DNA from: Aquifex aeolicus
Lineage (GTDB): Bacteria > Aquificota > Aquificia > Aquificales > Aquificaceae
Direction of reading: 5' to 3'
NCBI GenBank assembly: GCA_015661465.1
Contig: DQVZ01000124.1
Location: forward strand, 1-6,699
Length of the DNA stretch: 6,699 bases
Part shown: piece after piece, positions 1 through 6,275 of the stretch
How the letters are laid out: each line of letters opens with the position of its first letter
Numbering within the stretch: position 1 is the stretch's first letter
Notes under the pieces: model-generated
Database searches by the model: none
Told to the model about the DNA's origin: nothing
The model's input: only the letters and a program-made list of their open reading frames with translations
Program-made: the position numbers and the translations under genes

Positions 1-612
1 GAAAGACTCTCCGAAATATACGGAGGTATAGCTGTAGCTTTAAATTATCCCAATCCCTATGATAGACTTCTCGGTAAAACGGGAAGTGGTATATGGCTTC
101 ATGGAAGTAACGAAGAGGATAGGAATAAGCTTCCCTTCAGTACAAGAGGATGTGTTGTTGCCCAAACGGATACACTGATAACTTCTTTATTGCCAAAAAT
201 AAATTTAGAAAACACTTTAATAGGAATTTACAAGGTAATTCCCGAAGAACTGACTACGGAGGATATCGTAAGGTTTATTAGAGAGTGGAAAAAAGCTTGG
301 GAAAGAAAAGATTTCGAAAAGTTTATATCTTTTTACTCTAGGAATTTTCGCTGGAAAGGGGGAGGACTTCGCGAATGGAGGAATTATAAAAGGCGCACGA
401 TTCTTTCTAAAAGATACATAAAAGTAGATATTTCAAATCTAACTGTTTTGGCCTTTGCAAAGAATGGTGATGAACTTCCCAGGTACTACGTTGTTGAGTT
501 TTTCCAGGAATATAATTCTGATAGCTATACGGATAAGGGTATTAAGAGAATGTATATAGTAAGGGAAAAGGGACAATTAAAAATTCTATCTGAGGAATTT
601 ATAATGAAGTAG
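1..612 (+). CDS. Csd6-like L,D-transpeptidase-fold enzyme with NTF2-like tail (5' end missing)
   Basis: This is the C-terminal 203 residues of a protein whose start lies left of the window; the reading frame is open from base 1. Residues 1-64 are the end of an L,D-transpeptidase (YkuD/ErfK) catalytic domain: I see the HGS at H34 and the S-T-R-G-C-V motif with the nucleophile C51, seventeen residues apart as in the family. Residues from about 86 to 203 look like an NTF2/SnoaL-like domain (W-x3-AW-x2-KD-x3-F-x2-FYS-x2-F). This domain order is that of Helicobacter Csd6 and Campylobacter Pgp2, which trim murein tetrapeptides to tripeptides in the periplasm and set cell shape; a YafK/DpaA-like or true cross-linking activity is also possible. 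An SD-like AGGGGG overlaps its stop codon and serves the next gene, so the two are probably co-transcribed. A TTG at 190 is an internal leucine codon, not a start. Confidence 0.8.
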   Translation, partial: ERLSEIYGGIAVALNYPNPYDRLLGKTGSGIWLHGSNEEDRNKLPFSTRGCVVAQTDTLITSLLPKINLENTLIGIYKVIPEELTTEDIVRFIREWKKAWERKDFEKFISFYSRNFRWKGGGLREWRNYKRRTILSKRYIKVDISNLTVLAFAKNGDELPRYYVVEFFQEYNSDSYTDKGIKRMYIVREKGQLKILSEEFIMK

Positions 613-621
613 GGGGAAAGG

Positions 622-1416
622 ATGTTAATTATTTCCCTTTTTATCTTGTTTTTTCAAGCTTTTGCTATATGCGGTTTGAATTACGATGTGGAAATAAAAT
701 TCAAAGTTGAGAAAAAAATAGGAAAGAAGTTCAGAAGGACAGATGTTGTTCTTTATGTCCCTATAATTTATAACTCTAAGTATGAAAAATTAAAAGGCAT
801 AGATTTGAAAATAAATACTGGAAAGGATAACACAAAGATAATCGTAAGAACAAAATCTCCGATAAAAAATGATTGGATTTTAGCAATTCCTTTTAACGAT
901 GGTTATGTAGATGAAGTCGCAACAGTAGAAAAGTATATAAGCTCAGAACCGCTAATAAAGGAGGTTTTGACTGTATACCCTTTGGAAATTTCTCCGAATA
1001 TTATAAAATTTCCGGTACCACCTCTAAACCCTTTGGAAAAACTTATAGTTACCGTAAAACATACTGGTAGGTTGGGGAATCCTTACGCTGAATTTCCAAC
1101 ATCAAATGGAAATGAAAGTAAAAAACATGAAGTGAAAATCGTAAAATTTGTTTATTCTTTTTCTTTTGGATATGCAAAAACTACTACAAGAGATTTAAAT
1201 CTGGAAAATCTCAAGGTTGTAATAGGTTCGCTGAGCCCTTTAAATAAAATTAAAAAAATAGAAATAATAGGCGTTGCAGATGGTCATTCAAAGAACCCTG
1301 CTTTAAATAAAGAAATTGCGAAAAAAAGAGCACTGAATATAGCCCGTAAACTTTTTCCGGATAGAACATTCCAGTGCATAGTTAAAAGAAAAGGTGTTGT
1401 TTATATCAGTCAATAG
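622..1416 (+). CDS. Secreted protein with OmpA-like peptidoglycan-binding C-terminal domain
   Basis: 264 residues. The start ATG follows AGGGGG with five bases between, and an in-frame stop at 610-612 rules out an earlier start. Residues 1-15 form a hydrophobic signal peptide ending A-F-A, a likely signal peptidase I site; there is no basic residue in the n-region, which is unusual. The cysteine at 17 is preceded by isoleucine, so I do not call a lipoprotein. Residues 20-170 are beta-rich, Lys- and Ile-rich and unrecognised. Residues about 175-260 match the OmpA/MotB fold: a beta strand (VYSFSFG), a helix, then IEIIGVAD with D220, and N-x6-R-A with R236. D220 and R236 match the pair that binds diaminopimelate in OmpA. 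It probably sits in the periplasm or outer membrane, bound non-covalently to peptidoglycan. It follows the murein peptidase-like gene by nine bases and its end overlaps hisF by 11 bases. No close named homologue is recognised. Confidence 0.7.
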   Translation: MLIISLFILFFQAFAICGLNYDVEIKFKVEKKIGKKFRRTDVVLYVPIIYNSKYEKLKGIDLKINTGKDNTKIIVRTKSPIKNDWILAIPFNDGYVDEVATVEKYISSEPLIKEVLTVYPLEISPNIIKFPVPPLNPLEKLIVTVKHTGRLGNPYAEFPTSNGNESKKHEVKIVKFVYSFSFGYAKTTTRDLNLENLKVVIGSLSPLNKIKKIEIIGVADGHSKNPALNKEIAKKRALNIARKLFPDRTFQCIVKRKGVVYISQ

Positions 1417-1438
1417 GTCTAACGTTAATACCTTTTTT
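1389..1438 (+). terminator. Possible weak terminator at convergent gene ends
   Basis: AAAAGGTGTT (1389-1398) can pair with AATACCTTTT (1427-1436), ten base pairs with one G-U, and the right arm runs into a T tract (1433-1438). It lies where the plus-strand envelope genes meet the 3' end of hisF, a sensible place for a terminator. The 28-base loop is long and only two pairs are G-C, so this is a weak candidate. It works for the plus-strand RNA only; on the minus strand the G-U becomes an A-C mismatch. Confidence 0.25.
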
Positions 1439-2167
1439 CTGTAAAAACTCTTTTAACCCCGGAATGGATATTTCCCTGAAGTGGAATACGGAAGCTGCTA
1501 AAGCAGCTTCTACCTTAGTCCTTTTAAAAACTTCGTAGAAGTGTTCTTCTTTTCCTGCACCACCGGAAGCTATGACAGGGATATTTACGGCCTCAGATAT
1601 TGCTCTGTTTAGCTCAATGTCGTATCCATCTTTTGTCCCATCTTTATCCATAGATGTAAGTAGTATTTCCCCTGCCCCTAAGCTTTCTACCTTTTTTGCC
1701 CACTCTACGGCATCTATACCGGTGGGAGTTCTTCCGCCGTGTATATAAACTTCCCAGGAATTTCCCTTCCTCTTTGCATCAATAGCAACTACTATACACT
1801 GAGAACCGAATCTCTTTGCCCCTTCGTAAATAAGCCGAGGATTCTTAACAGCGGCAGTATTTATAGAAACCTTATCTGCACCAGATTCAAGAAGTTTTCT
1901 CATATCTTCAAGGTTTCTGATACCCCCTCCCACGGTAAAGGGCATAAATATGGTTTCTGCTACATTTTTAACAACATCCAGCATAATGTTTCTGTCTTCC
2001 GCCGAAGCCGTTATATCCAGGAAAACTAGTTCATCCGCACCTTCTTCTTCGTATCGTTTTGCTACTTCTACGGGATCTCCTGCATCTCTCAGGTTTAAAA
2101 ACTTTACCCCTTTGACCACTCTTCCTTTATCAACGTCAAGACAGGGAATAATCCTCTTTGCGAGCAT
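1406..2167 (-). CDS. hisF: Imidazole glycerol phosphate synthase cyclase subunit HisF
   Basis: 253 residues, the normal HisF length. With HisH it makes imidazole glycerol phosphate and AICAR from PRFAR and glutamine-derived ammonia, linking histidine and purine synthesis in the cytoplasm. The (beta/alpha)8 barrel is complete. It begins [12 protein letters not shown], with catalytic D11 and D130 (VVAID) in their standard places, and carries the phosphate-binding loops VGGGIR (79-84) and SGGAG near the C-terminus, plus [13 protein letters not shown] on barrel strand 6. I chose the ATG at 2165-2167. The frame stays open to an ATG at 2230, but those 21 extra residues do not belong to the family and would overlap atpB. 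No Shine-Dalgarno sequence precedes the start; an AT-rich -10-like box lies about ten bases upstream, so the mRNA may be leaderless. It stands alone, with no other his gene in view. Confidence 0.97.
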   Translation of the reverse strand: MLAKRIIPCLDVDKGRVVKGVKFLNLRDAGDPVEVAKRYEEEGADELVFLDITASAEDRNIMLDVVKNVAETIFMPFTVGGGIRNLEDMRKLLESGADKVSINTAAVKNPRLIYEGAKRFGSQCIVVAIDAKRKGNSWEVYIHGGRTPTGIDAVEWAKKVESLGAGEILLTSMDKDGTKDGYDIELNRAISEAVNIPVIASGGAGKEEHFYEVFKRTKVEAALAASVFHFREISIPGLKEFLQKKGINVRPID

Positions 2168-2217
2168 GAATTTTATGTTATAATCTTCTAAGCCATCAAG
2201 CAAACGAGGTAAGGGAA
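2168..2217. promoter_or_regulatory. Divergent promoter region hisF/atpB with overlapping -10 boxes
   Basis: On the plus strand a perfect TATAAT sits at 2179-2184, with a poor -35 candidate (TTGCGA, 2158-2163, 15-base spacer) inside hisF. Transcription would begin near 2191, ahead of GAGGT (2206-2210), which is seven bases before the atpB ATG. On the minus strand TATAAC (2182-2177) overlaps the same bases, with TTGCTT (2203-2198) as a -35 candidate at a 15-base spacer. A TAACAT at 2180-2175 gives a 17-base spacer. Either would start transcription at about 2168-2171, within a few bases of the hisF ATG. The boxes are seen directly; promoter activity is inferred. Confidence 0.55.
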
Positions 2218-2868
2218 ATGGAATATTCACACGTAGTTTACGGACTTATAGCTGTTGCGGTGGCTATTGCCGTAATCTTAAAAGGAGGAAAACCTTCCCT
2301 TAAACCTACAAAATATCAAGCGTTGTTGGAAGGATACCTGAGATTTGTCAGAAATATGCTCATTGAAAATATAGGAGATAAAGGGCTTAAATATACTCCT
2401 TTGATTGCTACAATTGGATTGTTTGTTTTCTTCGGAAATCTTTTGGGAATGGTTCCCGGTTTTGAAGCTCCTACTGCAAATATAAATACAAACCTCGCTA
2501 TAGCACTGTTAGTTTTCTTCTACTACCATTATGAAGGTATAAAGGAAAACGGCTTTGCTTACTTTAAACACTTTATGGGACCCATACCCCTTATGGCTCC
2601 ATTCTTCTTTATAGTTGAAGTAATATCCCATATAGCCAGACCTATTACCCTCTCTCTCAGATTGTTCGCAAATATGAAAGCTGGAGCTCTTCTCCTCATT
2701 ACTCTTATCAGTTTAGTAATCAAGAATCCTTTTACTTTAGTAGTATCTCCCGTAGTTCTTATATTTGTAATCGCTATAAAATTCTTGGCAATCTTTATAC
2801 AGACTTACATCTTTATGATTCTTTCCGTAGTTTATTTGGCAGGTGCTGTAGCTCACGAGGAGCATTGA
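2218..2868 (+). CDS. atpB: F-type ATP synthase F0 subunit a
   Basis: 216 residues, an integral membrane subunit that forms the two proton half-channels against the c-ring. The hallmark helix is clear: [19 protein letters not shown] with R148, the equivalent of E. coli aR210, and Q195 in [12 protein letters not shown] matching E. coli Q252. Hydrophobic segments lie at about 7-22, 61-80, 92-104, 122-138, 153-168 and 172-212. It ends VAHEEH, like the ASEEH end of the E. coli protein. It is shorter than E. coli subunit a (271 residues), mainly at the N-terminus. The start is supported by GAGGT seven bases upstream. It opens a tight run of seven same-strand genes, and the next gene begins one base after its stop. 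No atpI or atpF lies beside it, so the F0 genes are split in this genome. Confidence 0.97.
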   Translation: MEYSHVVYGLIAVAVAIAVILKGGKPSLKPTKYQALLEGYLRFVRNMLIENIGDKGLKYTPLIATIGLFVFFGNLLGMVPGFEAPTANINTNLAIALLVFFYYHYEGIKENGFAYFKHFMGPIPLMAPFFFIVEVISHIARPITLSLRLFANMKAGALLLITLISLVIKNPFTLVVSPVVLIFVIAIKFLAIFIQTYIFMILSVVYLAGAVAHEEH

Positions 2869-2869
2869 T

Positions 2870-3277
2870 ATGAAAGTACTTATGGTAATGGTAGATTCTT
2901 ATTCTGATTGTGAAAGGGCCGTAAAATACGCAGCGGATTTTACCCAGAAACTCCAAACCCAAATGGAAATACTCGTTGTTCTAGAAGATGTATTTAATCT
3001 AGAGAGAGGAAGTGTAACTTTTGGAATGCCTATACCTCCTGAAGTGGAAAGAGAATCTGTAAGGAGAATAGAAAGAAAGCTAAAAGAATTGTGGTCAAAG
3101 TATGGAGGTTCTGAAAACTTTCCTAATGTCGAATATAAGGTTGGACCTCTGCATGAAGAGGTAAAAAAGTTTGTTGAAAACAAAGATTACGAGCTTATTT
3201 TGTGGGCTTGCTATCCTTCTGCTTACCTGTGTAAGATAATAGACGAACTCAATACTGCTTCGCTTATAATCAAATAA
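2870..3277 (+). CDS. Universal stress protein (UspA-like), nucleotide motif lost
   Basis: 135 residues, a cytoplasmic alpha/beta protein of the Usp fold. The first half fits the family well: strand KVLMVMVD with D9, a helix beginning SDCERAVKYAADFTQKL, then the strand MEILVVLEDV, and a later VGPLHEEVKKFVENKDYELIL segment. The usual ATP-binding signature near the C-terminus (G-x2-G-x9-G-S/T) is missing. Instead the chain reads ILWACYPSAYLCKIID and ends with a strand (SLIIK), so ATP binding is doubtful. The ATG lies one base past the atpB stop, with GAGGAG inside the atpB end as ribosome site (2857-2862), so translation is probably coupled to atpB. It ends 17 bases before atpE. Its position between two F0 subunit genes suggests a role in ATP synthase assembly or control, but nothing in the sequence proves that. 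Confidence 0.75.
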   Translation: MKVLMVMVDSYSDCERAVKYAADFTQKLQTQMEILVVLEDVFNLERGSVTFGMPIPPEVERESVRRIERKLKELWSKYGGSENFPNVEYKVGPLHEEVKKFVENKDYELILWACYPSAYLCKIIDELNTASLIIK

Positions 3278-3294
3278 GTTTAAGGAGGTAGGCG

Positions 3295-3594
3295 ATGAAG
3301 AAGTTACTGACATTACTTACAGTAATGGTACCTGCTTTGGCAATGGCTGCGGAGGGTGAAGCCTCAATAGAGAAAGGGCTCCTTTACTTGGGAGCTGGAC
3401 TTGCTATTGGACTTGCTGGGCTTGGTGCAGGTGTTGGAATGGGACACGCTGTAAGGGGAACCCAAGAAGGTGTTGCCAGAAATCCCAATGCAAGTGGTAG
3501 ATTACAAACTTTAATGTTTATAGGACTTGCATTTATAGAAACAATCGCACTATACGGATTACTAATAGCATTCATACTTCTATTTGTTGTTTAA
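3295..3594 (+). CDS. atpE: F-type ATP synthase F0 subunit c with signal peptide
   Basis: 99 residues, the monomer of the proton-driven c-ring. Residues 1-18 form a typical signal peptide (MKKLLTLL..., ending A-M-A before AEGEAS), which most bacterial c subunits lack but which has been reported for Aquifex aeolicus. The mature part is a helical hairpin. Helix 1 carries the glycine packing motif GLGAGVGMG (42-50), the polar loop carries ARNP (61-64), and helix 2 carries the ion-binding E82 in AFIET. The glutamine that helix 1 of sodium-binding c-rings has is M49 here, which points to proton coupling. The start follows a near-perfect AAGGAGGT (3282-3289) at five bases, the strongest ribosome site in the window, fitting the need for many c copies per enzyme. 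It follows the Usp-like gene and precedes rpmH by 44 bases. Confidence 0.97.
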   Translation: MKKLLTLLTVMVPALAMAAEGEASIEKGLLYLGAGLAIGLAGLGAGVGMGHAVRGTQEGVARNPNASGRLQTLMFIGLAFIETIALYGLLIAFILLFVV

Positions 3595-3638
3595 TCTCTG
3601 CTCCTTTTTCCTTATACTTTTATTGGGAGGATATTGGA

Positions 3639-3782
3639 ATGGTTACAGAAGGATTAAAGCCGCATATATCCATAAAGAAGAAAAAAAGAAAAAGCGGTTT
3701 TCTTGCAAGGATGAGAACTAAATCAGGAAGAAAAATAATAGCTAGAAGGAGAAAGAAGGGGAGAAAGAGATTGGCTCCATAA
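3639..3782 (+). CDS. rpmH: 50S ribosomal protein L34
   Basis: 47 residues, strongly basic, part of the large ribosomal subunit. The conserved block is plain: [20 protein letters not shown] followed by [15 protein letters not shown], matching the [27 protein letters not shown] core of E. coli L34. The N-terminus ([12 protein letters not shown]) is slightly longer than in E. coli and replaces MKRTYQPS. The ATG at 3639 lies eight bases after GGGAGG (3625-3630). It ends four bases before yidD. In most bacteria rnpA, for the RNase P protein, sits right here between rpmH and yidD; it is missing. Confidence 0.96.
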   Translation: MVTEGLKPHISIKKKKRKSGFLARMRTKSGRKIIARRRKKGRKRLAP

Positions 3783-3786
3783 AGTT

Positions 3787-3993
3787 ATGAAAAAAAGTTT
3801 AATCTTCCTTTTAAAGCTTTGGCAAAAGGCAATATCTCCCCTCTATCCTCCCTCCTGTAGATATTATCCTACCTGTTCAGATTACGCTATTATGGCTGTT
3901 GAAAAATACGGTGTCGTTAAGGGTAGTCTAAAAGCTTTGCTTAGAATATTGAAGTGCAATCCTTTCTTTAAAGGAGGCGTAGATTATCCATGA
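3787..3993 (+). CDS. yidD: Membrane protein insertion efficiency factor YidD
   Basis: 68 residues, close to the usual length of 70-85. YidD is a small protein at the inner face of the membrane that helps YidC-dependent insertion of membrane proteins. The family signature is complete: an amphipathic N-terminus ([22 protein letters not shown]), the cysteine motif [12 protein letters not shown] (C24 and C31), and the C-terminal [13 protein letters not shown]. It starts four bases after the rpmH stop, and its TGA overlaps the yidC ATG by four bases (ATGA, 3990-3993), so the two are probably translationally coupled. The last codons also supply the ribosome site for yidC and the left arm of an inverted repeat. 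Confidence 0.97.
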   Translation: MKKSLIFLLKLWQKAISPLYPPSCRYYPTCSDYAIMAVEKYGVVKGSLKALLRILKCNPFFKGGVDYP

Positions 3994-4001
3994 TGGATAA
4001 T
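3983..4001. repeat. Perfect 9-bp inverted repeat around the yidC start codon
   Basis: ATTATCCAT and ATGGATAAT face each other around a single G (3992). As RNA, bases 3983-3989 pair with 3995-4001 to give a 7-bp stem with an AUGAU loop, which holds the first yidC start codon and overlaps the yidD stop. The ribosome site AAAGGAGG (3970-3977) ends five bases before the stem but 12 bases before the first ATG, a long gap that folding could change. As DNA it could also be an operator. Both roles are inferred; part of the symmetry could be chance from the coding sequence (yidD DYP-stop, yidC MMDN). Confidence 0.5.
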
Positions 4002-5507
4002 GAATCCCAGTTCTGGAAAAGATTTCTTATATTTACAGTATTACTTTTCGTATTTATATTTGCCTACGAGCTATTTCTTACAACGTATTTTAATCCTAAA
4101 CAAACAGAAATAGCTAAGCAAACTGTAAAAGAACAAAAAAAAGATGAGTATAAAAATTTAAACGTTCCTCAATTGATGCTCGGAACTTTCAGAGAAAAAC
4201 AAGAATACAAAGATAAAGTCTCTGTAAAATTGGGAGAATACTCATTAGAGATAGCAAAAAAAGGAGGAAAAATATTAAGGTTTATAGACAGAAAGTACGG
4301 TTTTGATGTAATCTCAAGGGTAGAAAGGGATTTAAAGATATATCCTTTGGAAATATTTACTGGTAATCCCGAAATTGACAGAAAGATAAACTTTGGAGAT
4401 TACGAAGTTGTTAAAAAGAATAACAGTGTTGAAATTATTCACAAGGAACTGAAATTAAAAAAAATCCTTTCATATAAGAATAATGGAACTATAGAGTTTA
4501 AAGTTGAAGGGTTAAAAACTCCATTCTGGGTTTATGTAGGAACTCCGCCGGATGACGAAGCTTTTTACACCCATGTAGGGCCGATTTTGAAAATTAACGA
4601 TGAGGTTGTACGGCTCGATATCGGAGATTTAAAAGGTATAACGGAACTTTCCGGAAATATTGAGTTCGGAGGAGAGGAAAGCAGATACTTCTTCAAAGGT
4701 GTTAAAAATTATGAAAAGCATATTGTTTATAAGATAAACTACAAAAATGATTATATATCTCTTTCTCTGTTCTTGTACGATTCTCCCAAGGAGTTGTATT
4801 ACGGTGCTAAGGATTATGCCAGACTAAGGAATATCGGTCTTGAAGATGCTTTAGATTGGGGAGCCTTAAAGATAATAGTAAAACCTTTATTTAAGTTCTT
4901 ATACTGGATTTATGAACACACAGGTAGTTGGGTTATTTCTATTGTAGTTCTTACGCTTATTGTACGTATAATCCTCTTTCCTTTGGGATATAAAACTACT
5001 GTTTCTATGTTGAAACTTCAAGAATTAGCACCGCGTATGGAAAAGATAAAACAGAAGTACAAAGATGACCCAGTAAAAATGCAAGAGGAAATGATGAAGC
5101 TTTACGCTGAAACGGGATTTAATCCTATGTCCGGATGTTTACCTATACTTCTTCAAATTCCAATATTCTTTGCTTTATATAAAGTCTTGATAATCACTGT
5201 AGACCTTAAAATAAGTAGTTTTCTTTGGATTCCCAGCTTGGCGGATAAGGACCCATTTTACCTTCTTCCTATACTTATGGGTCTTACCATGATACTCCAA
5301 CAGAAGCTTACTCCTTCTCCCGACCCCAAGCAGGCTATTATAGGTTATATTACAGCCGTAGCTTTCACCCTTTTATTCATAAGCTTCCCCGCAGGATTGG
5401 TACTGTATTGGACTTTGAACAATGTTCTAAATATAGCTCAAAATTATATTATAAAGGATGTACTGCTAAAAGGGCAAGCAAATAATAAAGCCAAGGGAAG
5501 GGGCTAA
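3990..5507 (+). CDS. yidC: Membrane protein insertase YidC
   Basis: 505 residues, a Gram-negative-type YidC/Oxa1/Alb3 insertase of the inner membrane, working alone or with SecYEG. Residues 12-32 are the first membrane helix. About 35-290 form the periplasmic beta-sandwich domain found only in diderm bacteria. The conserved core follows: helix 2 (about 312-332) carries R326, the equivalent of groove residue R366 in E. coli; the cytoplasmic helical hairpin spans about 340-375; then come [20 protein letters not shown] (378-397), two further helices (about 422-438 and 447-465), [13 protein letters not shown] (466-478) and a short basic tail. Two starts are possible, ATG at 3990 or at 3993, since the protein begins Met-Met; the first overlaps the yidD stop. 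Subunit c of ATP synthase is a known YidC client in E. coli, and its gene lies upstream in the same run. cas6 begins three bases after the stop. Confidence 0.97.
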   Translation: MMDNESQFWKRFLIFTVLLFVFIFAYELFLTTYFNPKQTEIAKQTVKEQKKDEYKNLNVPQLMLGTFREKQEYKDKVSVKLGEYSLEIAKKGGKILRFIDRKYGFDVISRVERDLKIYPLEIFTGNPEIDRKINFGDYEVVKKNNSVEIIHKELKLKKILSYKNNGTIEFKVEGLKTPFWVYVGTPPDDEAFYTHVGPILKINDEVVRLDIGDLKGITELSGNIEFGGEESRYFFKGVKNYEKHIVYKINYKNDYISLSLFLYDSPKELYYGAKDYARLRNIGLEDALDWGALKIIVKPLFKFLYWIYEHTGSWVISIVVLTLIVRIILFPLGYKTTVSMLKLQELAPRMEKIKQKYKDDPVKMQEEMMKLYAETGFNPMSGCLPILLQIPIFFALYKVLIITVDLKISSFLWIPSLADKDPFYLLPILMGLTMILQQKLTPSPDPKQAIIGYITAVAFTLLFISFPAGLVLYWTLNNVLNIAQNYIIKDVLLKGQANNKAKGRG

Positions 5508-5510
5508 GTT

Positions 5511-6254
5511 ATGAGAGTTAAGGTCTACTTAGAAGTGCCTAAAAATGTATCAATATTCTACAGGCGTTCTTTCCTTTCGTTTATAAAAAAGGTCCTCGAA
5601 CAAGAAGATGCTGATTACTGTAGTGATCTGTTTATGAAGGATAAATTTAAACCTTTCACTTTTTGCGTTTTTTTTGGAGGTATAAAGGTCGATGGTGAAA
5701 GAATTTTTAACAATGGAAGAGCAATTTTAACTGTTTCCTCAGGAAGTCCCGATTTTTTCGTGCGCTTCTACAACGGTCTTAAGAGTTTCAGGGAATATAA
5801 AGGGAGATATATAAACGGCTCAATGAAAATATTAAAAAGTGAAATGATAGAGGAAGAAGTTATATCTTCGGAGAGGCAAAAATTCAGAACACTTTCTCCG
5901 ATAGTTGTGGTTAACAAAGATAAACACCCTGTTCTTCCTGTAAAGTTGAAAACAAATAATGATGCCTTTATAGTCTACGATGATAGTGCTTTTACCAATG
6001 AACTTAGATTTTCCCTCAAATGCATGTTCAACGGTCTTCCCGATTTAAGGTTTTTTCATCACAGCGGAAAAAAAGCGGTTGTAAAACATCTTGTCGGACA
6101 CAACGATTCGGAAAGAGTCATAAAAATAGTAGCCTATCACGGAACTTTTACTTTGGAAGGAGATCCTTACGTACTGAATGAAATCTATAAATACGGTATA
6201 GGCTTTAGAAGGTATCAAGGGTTTGGATGTCTGGAATTGGTGAGGGAGGATTAA
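5511..6254 (+). CDS. cas6: Cas6-family CRISPR RNA endoribonuclease, catalytic histidine not evident
   Basis: 247 residues, normal Cas6 length. Cas6 proteins cut CRISPR precursor RNA within the repeat. I see the first ferredoxin-like domain (MRVKVYLEVP), the KFKPFTFCVFFGG block (45-57) typical of the N-terminal half, the FRTLSPIVV segment (125-133) that opens the second half, and the C-terminal glycine-rich loop GIGFRRYQGFGCLELV (229-244), the best family signature. The catalytic histidine, usually in the first 50 residues just before the KPFTF block, is not there: L40-F41 stand where many relatives have Leu-His. The first histidine in the chain is H139, so this may be a non-canonical or inactive enzyme that binds RNA only. 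The gene begins three bases after yidC, with AAGGGG (5498-5503) as ribosome site inside the yidC end. No repeat array or other cas gene is in the window. Confidence 0.85.
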   Translation: MRVKVYLEVPKNVSIFYRRSFLSFIKKVLEQEDADYCSDLFMKDKFKPFTFCVFFGGIKVDGERIFNNGRAILTVSSGSPDFFVRFYNGLKSFREYKGRYINGSMKILKSEMIEEEVISSERQKFRTLSPIVVVNKDKHPVLPVKLKTNNDAFIVYDDSAFTNELRFSLKCMFNGLPDLRFFHHSGKKAVVKHLVGHNDSERVIKIVAYHGTFTLEGDPYVLNEIYKYGIGFRRYQGFGCLELVRED

Positions 6255-6275
6255 TAATTCTAATTACTTGAAAAT
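6255..6275. other. Short convergent spacer cas6/fetB
   Basis: Twenty-one AT-rich bases between two convergent stop codons. An AATTTAAATT palindrome (6273-6282) spans its right end and the last fetB codons. I see no hairpin with G-C pairs and no convincing terminator, so read-through on either strand would produce antisense RNA to the facing gene. Confidence 0.5.

Noticed and set aside
190..612. A separate 140-residue gene starting at TTG 190.
   Set aside because: The same frame is open to base 1 and encodes the L,D-transpeptidase His and Cys motifs upstream, so this TTG is internal.
655..680. A lipobox at the signal peptide of the OmpA-like protein (Cys17).
   Set aside because: The residue before the cysteine is isoleucine, which does not fit the lipobox; A-F-A fits signal peptidase I.
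1739..2183. Two plus-strand open frames antisense to hisF (1739-2029 and 1950-2183).
   Set aside because: Both lie wholly within a clear hisF, have Ser-rich or composition-biased translations and no ribosome site or recognisable family.
2168..2230. A longer HisF starting at ATG 2230.
   Set aside because: The 21 added residues are not in the HisF family, would run into atpB, and would cover the whole divergent promoter region. [11 protein letters not shown] is the standard HisF start.
2899..3575. Minus-strand open frames over the Usp-like gene and atpE (2899-3183, 3095-3313, 3384-3575).
   Set aside because: They are antisense to well-supported genes and their low-complexity translations mirror the codon bias of the real genes.
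3584..3630. A separate promoter for rpmH (TATACT at 3613-3618).
   Set aside because: The -10 is good, but no -35 lies at a normal distance, and the start would fall at about 3625, right at the ribosome site. It is possible but not supported enough to list.
5511..6275. A CRISPR array or other cas genes beside cas6.
   Set aside because: I looked for evenly spaced direct repeats on both sides and found none; the flanking sequence is coding (yidC and a permease).
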